A program made the position numbers and the translations under genes. A stretch of DNA of 10,814 nt from Saccharicrinis sp041595375 (lineage in GTDB: Bacteria > Bacteroidota > Bacteroidia > Bacteroidales > Marinilabiliaceae): positions 1-10,814 of the forward strand of contig JBFHKL010000135.1 in assembly GCA_041595375.1 (NCBI GenBank). The letters are read 5' to 3'. This document shows, piece by piece, positions 1 to 7,167 of this stretch. The notes beneath the pieces were generated by a model, which saw only the letters and a list, made by a program, of their open reading frames with translations, did not search any database and was not told the origin of the DNA. Every line of letters begins with the position of its first letter. Within the stretch, counting starts at the first letter, position 1.

Positions 1-44
1 AATCACCTCGTTATTTTTAACCTAAGTTCTTAATCGAAAGTCAC

Positions 45-2315
45 ATGAAAGCAATATATAAACAATTAAGTCTTATTATTTTCTTATGTCTGTTGTCGGT
101 GCACATTGGTATATCGCAAAATTTTATAGATAAAACAATGTCTAAAGCCGATTCTTTAGTCATGAGTCAACGACAGAAAAAAGCCAATAAAAATTTTGAA
201 GGGATGGCTTATGTAAAGGCCATAGAAAAATATGAGAAGCTGATGCAAAAAGGAGTTGGCGCAGATACCCTTAAAAGTAAATTGGCTACCGCTTATTATA
301 AAGTAGGGAATACCGAGAAAGCAGAGCCTCTTTTTCGGGAAGTGGTATCCGGTAGTCAATTTATCCCTGAGGATTTGTATTTCTTTTCGCAAACATTAAA
401 GTATAACCAAAAGTATGAAGAGGCAGATCAATGGATGGATAAATACCAACAGTTAAAAAGTAGTGATTCCAGATCGGAAATACAGCATAAGGCTGCGCCT
501 AAAATTTTAGAGATTGTAGAGCATGAACGTTATGTTGTTAATGAGGTGAATTTTAACTCGTCAAAGGCCGATTTCGGTCCGGTAGTGATTGGTAATCAAA
601 TTGTTTTTGCAACAGGACGTAACGATGAAAAAATCATTCGAAGGGAGTATGCATGGGATGAGTCTCCTTACCTGGATATCTATACAATAAAAAAGGATGC
701 AGGAGCATTGGCCTCTGCCAAATTACTATCAGGTAAACTGTCTTCTGCCTTTCATGATGGGCCGGCATGCTTCTCGAACGAGGGGAATGATATTTATTTT
801 ACCAGAAACAATTATCAAAAATATGTTCATCGTTCTGATAAAAAAGTAATAGAGCATCTTGGTGTTTTCAATAAAATAACTCCCAAAAAGAGTAAAGCTG
901 GTGTTAATAATCTGATGATTATGCATGCAAAAAAAAATGGATCAGATTGGACTTATCCAGAGGCTTTGCCTTTTAATAGTTATGAATATTCATGTGGCCA
1001 TCCATGCTTGTCTCCCGATAACAAAACCATGTATTTTGCATCTGATATGCCGGGAGGTTTTGGAGGATCGGATATTTATAAGGTATCACTTACCGAGGAG
1101 GGTTGGGGTGAGCCTGTTAATTTAGGTGCCAATATCAATACCGAAGGAGAAGAGATGTTTCCTTTTATGCATCAAAACGGCCAGTTGTACTTTTGTTCTA
1201 ACGGTCAGTTAACCCTCGGGGGACTAGATGTTTTTGTAGCAGTTAAAAAGGATAATGGGTATCAGGTAAAAAATATGGGTTATCCCTTAAATACTTCCAG
1301 CGATGACTTTAGCTTCTTTTTGGAAGAAGAAGGGGTACATGGCTATTTTGCATCCAATAGAGAAGGAGGAACCGGGAATGATGATATTTATCGCTTCGAA
1401 ATAATTGATAAAATGACCTTCAATCAAAGTGTCACAGGACGTTTGATTGATAAAAATACAAGACAAATACTCCCCTTTACCCCTGTTGAATTAATCGATT
1501 CTGAGGGTTTGGTTATGGCAAATCTGACTACAGATTCCTTGGGTATGATTCATACCGAACTACAGAAAATGCAGGATATTACTGCAGTGGTTAATACAAA
1601 AGACTATTTCCCTTATCGGGAAACCTTTAAGTTATCAGAAGAAAGTTCTGATTTTGAAATGGTATTAAGTCCTCAGCCTTATTTTGGTATCTTTGGTAAT
1701 GTGTTTTTATTACCTGATATGACACCTATTCCACAGGTAACTGTTTATATGGAAGCTGTCGGAGGTGAAGTTGCTACTATTGTTTCAGGTAATGATGGAA
1801 ATTTCAAAACTAAGCTGGCTGAAAATACCAGTTATGATTTGGTATTTACCAAGAAAAACTATTTTACCAAACGTGTTCATTACTCTACCGTAGGAAGAGA
1901 TACCGGCTATGTGAATGTAAATGAGTTTATGCAATTGGAGATGGAAAAAGCCGAGATTGGGAAAAGTATTGAGATTAAGATTCTCTATGATCTGGGTAAA
2001 TGGAATATTCGTGAGGATGCAGCAGGTGAACTGGATGATATGATCCAATTTTTAAAGGATAACCCGAATATAAAAATTGAGCTGGGTTCACATACCGATG
2101 CTAGAGGTTCGGCGGTGTCTAACCAGGTCTTGTCACAAAAACGGGCTGAATCGGCAGTTAAATATATGGTTAGTAGAGGGATTTCCTCGGCGCGTATTAC
2201 AGCTAAAGGATATGGTGAAACCAGATTGAAAAATAAATGCGCAGATGGGGTTTCTTGTTCAGAAGAGGAGCATCAGGCTAACCGAAGAAGTGAAGTAACT
2301 ATTGTAGAAATGTAA
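45..2315 (+). CDS. OmpA-family outer-membrane protein with TPR, PD40 propeller and CRD modules (PorE-like)
   Basis: This is a 756-residue exported protein, probably held in the periplasm at the outer membrane and peptidoglycan. A type I signal peptide (hydrophobic residues 8-23, likely cut near Ser24/Gln25) is followed by TPR-like helices (about 50-135) and five PD40-type propeller blades (about 170-455), with motifs such as LSPDNKTMYFASD and ASNREGGTGNDDIY. Two carboxypeptidase-regulatory-like beta modules (about 459-543 and 546-632) precede an OmpA domain (about 643-756). The OmpA domain carries GSHTDARG (Asp685) and NRRSEV (Arg747/Arg748), the positions that bind diaminopimelate in peptidoglycan. 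The domain order matches PorE of the type IX secretion system and related gliding-associated OmpA proteins, but PorE is a lipoprotein and I see no lipobox here. The start is well fixed: an in-frame TAA lies at 18-20 and ATG 45 opens the signal peptide. The 44 upstream bases are too few to show whether a PorP/SprF gene precedes it. The OmpA and PD40 calls are firm; the T9SS role is inference. Confidence 0.9.
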   Translation: MKAIYKQLSLIIFLCLLSVHIGISQNFIDKTMSKADSLVMSQRQKKANKNFEGMAYVKAIEKYEKLMQKGVGADTLKSKLATAYYKVGNTEKAEPLFREVVSGSQFIPEDLYFFSQTLKYNQKYEEADQWMDKYQQLKSSDSRSEIQHKAAPKILEIVEHERYVVNEVNFNSSKADFGPVVIGNQIVFATGRNDEKIIRREYAWDESPYLDIYTIKKDAGALASAKLLSGKLSSAFHDGPACFSNEGNDIYFTRNNYQKYVHRSDKKVIEHLGVFNKITPKKSKAGVNNLMIMHAKKNGSDWTYPEALPFNSYEYSCGHPCLSPDNKTMYFASDMPGGFGGSDIYKVSLTEEGWGEPVNLGANINTEGEEMFPFMHQNGQLYFCSNGQLTLGGLDVFVAVKKDNGYQVKNMGYPLNTSSDDFSFFLEEEGVHGYFASNREGGTGNDDIYRFEIIDKMTFNQSVTGRLIDKNTRQILPFTPVELIDSEGLVMANLTTDSLGMIHTELQKMQDITAVVNTKDYFPYRETFKLSEESSDFEMVLSPQPYFGIFGNVFLLPDMTPIPQVTVYMEAVGGEVATIVSGNDGNFKTKLAENTSYDLVFTKKNYFTKRVHYSTVGRDTGYVNVNEFMQLEMEKAEIGKSIEIKILYDLGKWNIREDAAGELDDMIQFLKDNPNIKIELGSHTDARGSAVSNQVLSQKRAESAVKYMVSRGISSARITAKGYGETRLKNKCADGVSCSEEEHQANRRSEVTIVEM

Positions 2316-2361
2316 TAACAATTGCAATAATATAACAGAGGCATCTTCAGGAGGCTAAAAG

Positions 2362-2389
2362 AAAAGGGAAGTTACGACTTCCCTTTTTT
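2362..2389. terminator. Bidirectional intrinsic terminator between convergent genes
   Basis: A perfect 7-bp stem (GGGAAGT at 2366-2372 with ACTTCCC at 2377-2383) closes a TACG loop and is followed by six T residues. An A-rich tract (2357-2365, interrupted by one G) precedes it. It becomes a U-rich tract on the minus strand and also extends the stem by four A-T pairs. The hairpin lies 47 nt after the OmpA-family stop and about 75 nt after the stop of the oppositely transcribed kinase-pyrophosphorylase, so it probably ends both transcripts. Confidence 0.9.
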
Positions 2390-2463
2390 GCTTAAATGAG
2401 TATTTGATTTGTTTAATATTGTCTCTGGGTAAATTATTTATTTTGTGTTTGAAGGCTATGATT

Positions 2464-3315
2464 TTAGTTGTGTTCATCTGTTTTCCACTTTTTACTGCCA
2501 AATCGTGAGGTAAGGATGGTAATTATTTCATTGGCTGAGTATTCAATGGGTTTATTAGTGATGTTTAATACCTTAAATCCACCTCTTTTAAACAAGTTAG
2601 CAGCAAAGTCCAATTCCATGCGAACTTTTCTTCTATCTACATAATCCGAATTCGGATCCATATGTATTCTGGTAACACGACTGCTTCTCTGGGCAATGAG
2701 ATAGGCCATAGAAATCGTTAATCCAAATACTCGGTTGGGGTCAATCTCAAATAAGGTATCAGGTATTGGCGTGCCTGGTACAATAGGAACATTGGCTACT
2801 TTCCATCCAAACATGGCCAAATAAATGCTTAAGGGTGTTTTTCCGGTACGCGAAACTCCGGCAAGTACAATGTCGGCAGTAGCAATTTTCTCAGCATGCT
2901 GACCATCATCGTGTTGCATGGTAAATTCGATGGCTCGTACCCTGCGGTAATATTCCATGTCGCGTAGCCTGAATAATCCGGGTTGTTCAACGGGTTTCAT
3001 ATCTAATACAGTATCCAGATAATCAGACATGTTACCCACTAAATCGAAATGTCTGATTTCTTTAAGTTCGCAGGTGTCTATTAGTTTTCTGCGAGCCATA
3101 TGGTCAACCATGGTATGCGCAATTACGCCGTTGTTTTGAACCACTTTATCTGTAATTTTGTCAATTTGTTCCTGAGTAGACACTTCAGGTTCTATAACTA
3201 CAGGAATTTTATGGTCGGGATATTGTATTAACATTGACTCAACCAAAGTATGTCCGGCAATTCCTTTGCCTCCTGAAACAATGTAAATAGGGGGCATATT
3301 CGATTTTTCTTCCAT
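2464..3315 (-). CDS. Kinase-pyrophosphorylase (DUF299), regulator of pyruvate phosphate dikinase or PEP synthase
   Basis: This cytoplasmic 283-residue enzyme belongs to the PpsR/PDRP family. Known members phosphorylate a threonine on PEP synthase or pyruvate phosphate dikinase using ADP, and remove the phosphate with inorganic phosphate to give pyrophosphate, so controlling pyruvate-PEP interconversion. The family P-loop GVSRTGKT is at residues 153-160, followed by PLSIYLA. Other conserved blocks are IAHTMVD and the stretch GWKVANVPIVPG, which runs on to DTLFEID. Length fits the family (about 270-280 residues). The frame stays open to a TTG at 3363, but the extra residues lie outside the family and a -7-like element (3374-3381) would put transcription start almost on that TTG. 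ATG 3315 is therefore preferred; ATG 3297 is also possible. The sequence does not show which enzyme is the target, so no gene symbol is given. The P-loop has Gly158 where many relatives have Ser. Confidence 0.93.
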   Translation of the reverse strand: MEEKSNMPPIYIVSGGKGIAGHTLVESMLIQYPDHKIPVVIEPEVSTQEQIDKITDKVVQNNGVIAHTMVDHMARRKLIDTCELKEIRHFDLVGNMSDYLDTVLDMKPVEQPGLFRLRDMEYYRRVRAIEFTMQHDDGQHAEKIATADIVLAGVSRTGKTPLSIYLAMFGWKVANVPIVPGTPIPDTLFEIDPNRVFGLTISMAYLIAQRSSRVTRIHMDPNSDYVDRRKVRMELDFAANLFKRGGFKVLNITNKPIEYSANEIITILTSRFGSKKWKTDEHN

Positions 3316-3373
3316 ATCAGTAGATTTTTGCTTTAAGATAAAATAAAGTTTGGAAGGAAACAATGAAGTCTTG

Positions 3374-3381
3374 CAAAGTTA
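3374..3381 (-). promoter_or_regulatory. Candidate Bacteroidota -7 element for the kinase-pyrophosphorylase gene
   Basis: Read on the minus strand, these bases are TAACTTTG, an exact match to the Bacteroidota -7 consensus TAnnTTTG. They lie about 58 nt before the preferred ATG at 3315. I see no good TTG/TTTG -33 element at the usual 17-23 nt spacing (the region is CGTGTGTG-like), so this is only a candidate. Confidence 0.35.
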
Positions 3382-3700
3382 TTTTCACAACGCACACACG
3401 TATTTAATAGACTATATTCTCATTGAAAATGATTGGATATGAATTCAACAGTAGTGTAAATCACCTGAAATTGGGCATTCCTGTCTACAATTATTTCAAC
3501 ACACTGTTGAAATAATTACTCAGGTATTTATTCTGACTCAGAGATCTGTTTCTTATGAGATAAGTTGTAAGTGCTAGTAAATAAGTGCTTAGTGAGTCTT
3601 TTGTGTGGTAGATAATAGCTGTGGCACTATTTTTACTAAATACAATGAGCATAAGGTTACTTTTTAACCATAACCAAATTACTAATTAAAAACGAATAAG
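3382..3700. other. Divergent intergenic region with palindrome and short direct repeats
   Basis: No convincing gene lies in this AT-rich stretch between two divergently transcribed genes. It contains a perfect 13-bp inverted repeat (3489-3517, listed separately). Two copies of TAAGTGCT (3568-3575 and 3582-3589) start 14 nt apart. A weak -7-like TACTTTTT (3658-3665) lies 35 nt before the small exported-protein gene but has no -33 partner. Any of these could be a regulatory site; none is proven. Confidence 0.5.
3489..3517. repeat. Perfect 13-bp inverted repeat with 3-nt spacer
   Basis: AATTATTTCAACA (3489-3501) and its exact reverse complement (3505-3517) flank the spacer CAC. The bases that follow, ACTCAGG, are not a T-tract, so it does not look like an intrinsic terminator. 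Its place between divergent genes, about 174 nt before the kinase-pyrophosphorylase start and 184 nt before the small exported-protein start, suits an operator for a dimeric regulator or a 5' UTR hairpin. The repeat is seen directly; the role is inferred. Confidence 0.85.
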
Positions 3701-4024
3701 ATGAAAAAGAGTTTTTTGATCATGACAGTGTTGATGTGCATTGCAATAGCACCAGTTCTTTATGTGAATGCTAATCCTGAAGCTTCAAGAGGAACAACAA
3801 TTGTTTTTAAAGAAATGTTGAAATTTACTGCCGTTGATGTGGATAAGGTACCTCAAAAAATTGTAGATGCTATTGTAAAGGATCATCCAGAAACCACAAT
3901 GACTAAAGCTGCTGTTGCAACAAATGTAAAGGGTGAAGTTGTTTATAAAGTAGATTTAGAAGATGCAGAGGGGGAAGTAGCATATTATTTATACAAGGAA
4001 GATGGCACTGAGTATATTCAATAG
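3701..4024 (+). CDS. Small exported PepSY-like protein
   Basis: This 107-residue protein has a clear signal peptide: MKK, a hydrophobic core at residues 5-22, and a likely cut after VNA at residue 24. The mature part is about 83 residues and would be periplasmic or secreted. Its pattern, VPQKIVDAIVKDHPE then GEVVYKVDLEDAEGEVAYYL then KEDGTEYIQ, is one alpha helix followed by beta strands ending in a 'GTEYI' turn. This resembles the PepSY-like/DUF2874 proteins common in Bacteroidota, which usually carry one or two such units. Here there is one. The family has no established reaction; inhibitor-like folds and metal or stress links have been suggested for relatives. The start is fixed by ATG 3701 and the signal peptide. 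It stands alone, with no gene within 300 nt on either side. The family call rests on pattern resemblance only. Confidence 0.75.
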   Translation: MKKSFLIMTVLMCIAIAPVLYVNANPEASRGTTIVFKEMLKFTAVDVDKVPQKIVDAIVKDHPETTMTKAAVATNVKGEVVYKVDLEDAEGEVAYYLYKEDGTEYIQ

Positions 4025-4096
4025 TGCTATATAAATTGGCTTTCTTAGGTTATTCTTAACAACACAACACAATACAACCAAACCAACTTTTTTTCC

Positions 4097-4141
4097 ATGC
4101 CGTCATTGCGCTTGTTTCTTAAAAATAAGCCATGCCGGCAT
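4097..4141 (+). repeat. Compound stem-loop formed by two near-identical ATGCCG motifs
   Basis: ATGCCGTCAT (4097-4106) can pair with ATGCCGGCAT (4132-4141) at 9 of 10 positions. Inside it, GCTTGTTT (4110-4117) pairs with AAATAAGC (4123-4130) with one G-U, leaving the loop CTTAA. The two helices are separated by a small asymmetric internal loop. What follows, TGTTGTTTAAG, is a poor T-tract, so this would be at best a weak terminator for the small exported-protein gene 70 nt upstream. The second arm alone is a 10-bp palindrome. Confidence 0.6.
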
Positions 4142-4378
4142 TGTTGTTTAAGTAAAGTCCTGTGTTTCATCTGTCATATGACGTTTTCTATACCCTTTGT
4201 TTCTTTTGTATATACTGTGACTGAAAGGTGAGCTTACGGTCCACAATTGTGCGCTTTCACCCTTAAATTATTATTGGTTAATAAACTGTATCTTTTTACA
4301 ATCCATTAAATATTTTGAACTGATTGTTGACAATGTGAATGTATTTAGTCATATTTGTGTTACTGTCTTTAATTTTTT

Positions 4379-4406
4379 CAATACTTGAAAGAGATTTCAA
4401 GTATTG
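4379..4406. repeat. Perfect 12-bp inverted repeat with GAGA loop
   Basis: CAATACTTGAAA (4379-4390) and its exact reverse complement (4395-4406) enclose the tetraloop GAGA. T-rich sequence lies on both sides, with TTTTTT just before and a broken T-run (CTTATCTATTTTTA) just after. It could act as a weak terminator of a transcript from upstream or as a protein-binding palindrome. It sits 355 nt after the small gene and 230 nt before the S9 peptidase start. Confidence 0.8.
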
Positions 4407-4635
4407 CTTATCTATTTTTATGAATGAGCCATTAGTATTGCGATTAATAAATAAGATCAGCATTTATTAAATTTTCATGGTTCATGTAAGCGATTAAAAT
4501 AGAGTTGTTCAGAGAAATTTTTTTTAATTTTACTTTACACACTAACATAGTAGTTGTCGTTATCTGAGTATGCAATTTATCACTTGTCGGCAGATATTAA
4601 ACATAGAATACATTATCAAAACAAATAATAATCAT

Positions 4636-6627
4636 ATGAGAAAATTAGTATTGGGTATACTTACCCTAACAGCTATGAATTATTCAACAGCCCAAACGGG
4701 TAATGATAGTTTACCAGGTAACACTTCATTACCATCTTCCAATGAAGAATTGATCAAATTAGCAGCTCTTGAAGTAGATGAATATACCTATTCGGTCGAG
4801 GATTATTTTCAGAAACCAAATCAGAGTTCTTTTCAGTTTTCGCCTAATGGTCAGTATCTCTCCTATAGAGAGAAAGATGAAGATAGTAAGAATCATGTTT
4901 ATGTAAAAAATGTTGAAAGCGGAGAAATACAGCGGGTGATTGAAGAAGGGGAAGAGTTGGTTAGAGGATATGGATGGGCAAATGACAATCGTCTCATCTA
5001 TGTCAAGGACAAAGGTGGTAACGAAAACTATCATTTGTTTGCCATAGATTTAGATGGAAAAAATCAGATGGAACTCACTCCTTTTGACGGTGTTCGTGTG
5101 GGGATTCAGGATATTTTAAAGGATCAGAAAGATTATATGATTATTCAAATGAATAAGGATAATCCTCAAATTTTTGAGCCCTATAAAATCAATATTACCA
5201 ATGGAGAATTAGAGAAACTATTTGAAAATAAAGATCCTGAGAATCCTGTTAGTGGATATGATTTTGATAAAGATGGGAACTTAAGGGCCTATACACAACA
5301 GCAAAATGGAACAGAGTATGTGCTGTATTACCAGAGTGAGAAAGATGGGGCTTTCGATAAAATTATTCAGACAAACTGGCAAGATGAATTTTATATTATA
5401 GGTTTTGATTATACAACTGATTATCCGCATGATGCCTATGTGATGTCAAATATGGAGAGCAATACGAATGAGATTGTTCTATATGACTTAAAGAAAAAGG
5501 AGATTATTAAAAAAGTTTATGCCAATGAAACTTTTGATATGGGGGGAATGAGCCGTTCGCGTAAAAGAGGTTATGAAGTTGATTATTTTTATTATACAGG
5601 AGAAAAATCAGTAGTTATTCCGGTAAGTGACACCTATAAAAAGTTAGACAAAAAGTTTAAGAAACAATTTGAAGGTTATGATTTTGATATAGCCAGTAAA
5701 ACAGATGAAGAGGATAAATTTTTAATCTATGTTTCAAGTGATAAGTTATATGGAATATATTATCTATATGATGTAAAAAAAGATTCCTTTAAAGAGTTAT
5801 TTAACATGATGCCTTCATTAAAGCCAGAGGAAATGGCTGAGATGCGACCTGTTAAATTTACCTCTAGAGATGGATTGACGATCTATGGCTATTTGACCGT
5901 ACCAACAAATGTGAAAAAAGGACAAAAGTTGCCTCTTATAGTGCATCCACATGGTGGACCTTATGGGGTAAGAGATTATTGGAGTTTTAACCCTACTACC
6001 CAGCTGTTTGCCAGTAGAGGGTATGCTACGCTTCAAATTAACTACCGAGGTTCAGGTGGATACGGGAAGGAGTTTTTTCTGGCAGGAAATAAGCAGATTG
6101 GCCGAAAAATGTTAGATGATCTGGAAGATGGTGTGGCTTATGCCAAAACACTAGGTTTGATCGACGAAAATAAAATAGCCATTTATGGAGCCAGTTATGG
6201 TGGTTTGGCTACCTTAGGTAGTCTGGTGAAAACACCCGATTTATATACTTGTGGAGTTGATTACGTGGGAGTCTCTAACTTGTTTACCTTCGTAAAATCA
6301 TTCCCAGCTTACTGGAAACCTTTTATGAAACAGTTTTATGAGCAATGGTATGACGAGGAAGATCCGGAAGAAAAGAAAATTATGGAACAAGTTTCTCCTG
6401 CGCTGAATGTGGAAAAAATAAATAAACCTATTTTTGTTGTGCAGGGAGCCAACGATCCAAGAGTAAATATCAATGAGTCGGATCAGGTTGTTGAAAATCT
6501 CAGAGAAAGAGGTTATGATGTTCCTTATATGGTTAAGTATAATGAGGGCCACGGTTTTCATCACGAAGAAAACAGAATAGAACTGTACCAGGCTATGATG
6601 GGATTCTTTTCAAAACACCTTAAATAA
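4636..6627 (+). CDS. Secreted S9-family serine peptidase (prolyl oligopeptidase/acylaminoacyl-peptidase type)
   Basis: This 663-residue exported enzyme probably removes dipeptides or acylated residues from oligopeptides in the periplasm. The signal peptide (MRKL, then a hydrophobic core to residue 17) is probably cut after STA at residue 19, before Gln20. Residues about 45-400 form a WD40-like propeller (for example SPNGQYLSYRE). The C-terminal alpha/beta-hydrolase domain has the oxyanion motif HGGP (439-442), the nucleophile motif GASYGG (Ser520), GANDPRVN (Asp607) and EGHGFHHEEN (His639). The Ser-Asp-His triad is therefore complete and in the S9 order. The frame is open back to ATG 4570, but that adds 22 residues that would bury the signal peptide, so ATG 4636 is chosen. 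No Shine-Dalgarno is visible. It is a single-gene unit closed by its own terminator. Subfamily (S9B versus S9C) and substrate cannot be told from sequence. Confidence 0.95.
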   Translation: MRKLVLGILTLTAMNYSTAQTGNDSLPGNTSLPSSNEELIKLAALEVDEYTYSVEDYFQKPNQSSFQFSPNGQYLSYREKDEDSKNHVYVKNVESGEIQRVIEEGEELVRGYGWANDNRLIYVKDKGGNENYHLFAIDLDGKNQMELTPFDGVRVGIQDILKDQKDYMIIQMNKDNPQIFEPYKINITNGELEKLFENKDPENPVSGYDFDKDGNLRAYTQQQNGTEYVLYYQSEKDGAFDKIIQTNWQDEFYIIGFDYTTDYPHDAYVMSNMESNTNEIVLYDLKKKEIIKKVYANETFDMGGMSRSRKRGYEVDYFYYTGEKSVVIPVSDTYKKLDKKFKKQFEGYDFDIASKTDEEDKFLIYVSSDKLYGIYYLYDVKKDSFKELFNMMPSLKPEEMAEMRPVKFTSRDGLTIYGYLTVPTNVKKGQKLPLIVHPHGGPYGVRDYWSFNPTTQLFASRGYATLQINYRGSGGYGKEFFLAGNKQIGRKMLDDLEDGVAYAKTLGLIDENKIAIYGASYGGLATLGSLVKTPDLYTCGVDYVGVSNLFTFVKSFPAYWKPFMKQFYEQWYDEEDPEEKKIMEQVSPALNVEKINKPIFVVQGANDPRVNINESDQVVENLRERGYDVPYMVKYNEGHGFHHEENRIELYQAMMGFFSKHLK

Positions 6628-6650
6628 GCCAACAATTAATACGATTTAAA

Positions 6651-6683
6651 GAGAGTGTGCCTATGGCATACTCTCTTTTTTTT
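6651..6683 (+). terminator. Intrinsic terminator of the S9 peptidase gene
   Basis: An 11-bp stem (6651-6661 with 6665-6675, one G-U pair) with the loop TAT is followed directly by eight T residues (6676-6683). It lies 23 nt after the peptidase stop codon. This is a textbook rho-independent terminator. Confidence 0.95.
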
Positions 6684-7021
6684 ATTCATAATCTATAATA
6701 ATTAAAAATTCAGATTAGCTTAACTAATTAGCTATTTATGTCTTTACTCCTTCAAAGATGGCTGGTAATTTGGTAAAAACTAGGTAGATTACTCTGTATG
6801 TAGGGTGATAAGTGATTTGCTGATTAAGGTGATAGCAGAGTGCTACAGATTAAGTTATCTTCAGTATGCCGATAAACAATATCTGGCTGATAGGTAAACG
6901 AATCCATATTCAATGATCAATAGTTGAAAAAGCTTAGCTGCACAGGTATTGTAACTCTAAAATTTACAAAGCTTGGAGAACAGTCAATTAGGTTTATAGT
7001 GTGATAAAGTTTTATTAACAT

Positions 7022-7049
7022 TTTGTTTTTCAGATATTTTTTATCTTTC
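7022..7049 (+). promoter_or_regulatory. Candidate promoter of the barrel/head-GIN operon
   Basis: TTTG (7022-7025) and TATCTTTC (7042-7049) resemble the Bacteroidota -33 (TTTG/TTG) and -7 (TAnnTTTG) elements. The -7 differs at one base, and the 16-nt gap is slightly shorter than the usual 17-23. Transcription would start near 7055, giving a leader of about 110 nt that contains the mini-ORF at 7134. Confidence 0.3.
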
Positions 7050-7133
7050 GACTCTTAATCATATTGTATGATAGAGTCATTGATGTTTTTATTGAATATT
7101 TGTACATATGTTAGTAGGATAAAAGGAGAGTAG

Positions 7134-7157
7134 ATGTTTTTGCTGTTTATTGTTTAA
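7134..7157 (+). CDS. Possible 7-codon leader mini-ORF (MFLLFIV)
   Basis: AAAAGGAGAG (7121-7130) is a strong Shine-Dalgarno sequence five nucleotides before ATG 7134, yet the frame closes after seven hydrophobic codons at TAA 7155-7157. The next gene starts (TTG) 10 nt later in a different frame. It could be a translated leader that feeds ribosomes to the TTG start by reinitiation, or a chance match. A sequencing frameshift does not explain it easily, because the downstream frame also has a TAG at 7162-7164. Confidence 0.3.
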   Translation: MFLLFIV

Positions 7158-7167
7158 TTGTTAGAGC

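Larger units (their letters stand above)
4025..4635. other. Long intergenic region rich in hairpins and palindromes
   Basis: I see no gene in these 611 bases. They hold a G-free, CA-rich tract (4051-4098), a compound hairpin (4097-4141) and a perfect 12-bp inverted repeat (4379-4406), the last two listed separately. Two short palindromes are also present: GTCATATGAC (4173-4182) and CACAATTGTG (4242-4251). A poor promoter-like pair, TTG (4505-4507) and TACTTTAC (4531-4538) 23 nt apart, lies before the S9 peptidase gene. The density of self-complementary sequence could reflect a long structured UTR or an untranslated RNA gene, which is not demonstrated. Confidence 0.5.
6684..7167. other. Intergenic region before the PagL-like gene; possible promoter and leader mini-ORF
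   Basis: No gene, tRNA or long repeat is visible in these 484 AT-rich bases. The 3' part holds a candidate promoter (7022-7049) and a short Shine-Dalgarno-led open frame (7134-7157), both listed separately. The rest (6684-7000) shows nothing I can name. Confidence 0.5.

Noticed and set aside
925..1125. Plus-strand 66-codon frame inside the OmpA-family gene
   Set aside because: It is an out-of-frame shadow over the PD40 repeats.
1785..2048. Minus-strand open frame within the OmpA-family gene, and similar antisense frames at 156-392, 729-926, 4759-5034, 5818-6036 and 6298-6564
   Set aside because: All lie inside well-supported genes and have no recognisable protein features; they are shadow frames.
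3316..3363. N-terminal extension of the kinase-pyrophosphorylase from a TTG codon at 3363
   Set aside because: The extra 16 residues are outside the family, the start would be TTG, and a -7-like element only about 10 nt upstream would leave almost no leader. ATG 3315 fits better.
4173..4251. Short palindromes GTCATATGAC (4173-4182) and CACAATTGTG (4242-4251)
   Set aside because: Ten-base palindromes are expected occasionally in AT-rich DNA and no gene start is near; noted only in the region entry.
4570..4635. Upstream ATG of the S9 peptidase
   Set aside because: It would place 22 residues before a clear signal peptide that begins at ATG 4636.
6684..7167. Hidden tRNA, small RNA or remnant mobile element in the gap after the S9 peptidase
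   Set aside because: No cloverleaf, terminal inverted repeats, target duplications or transposase fragments are visible.
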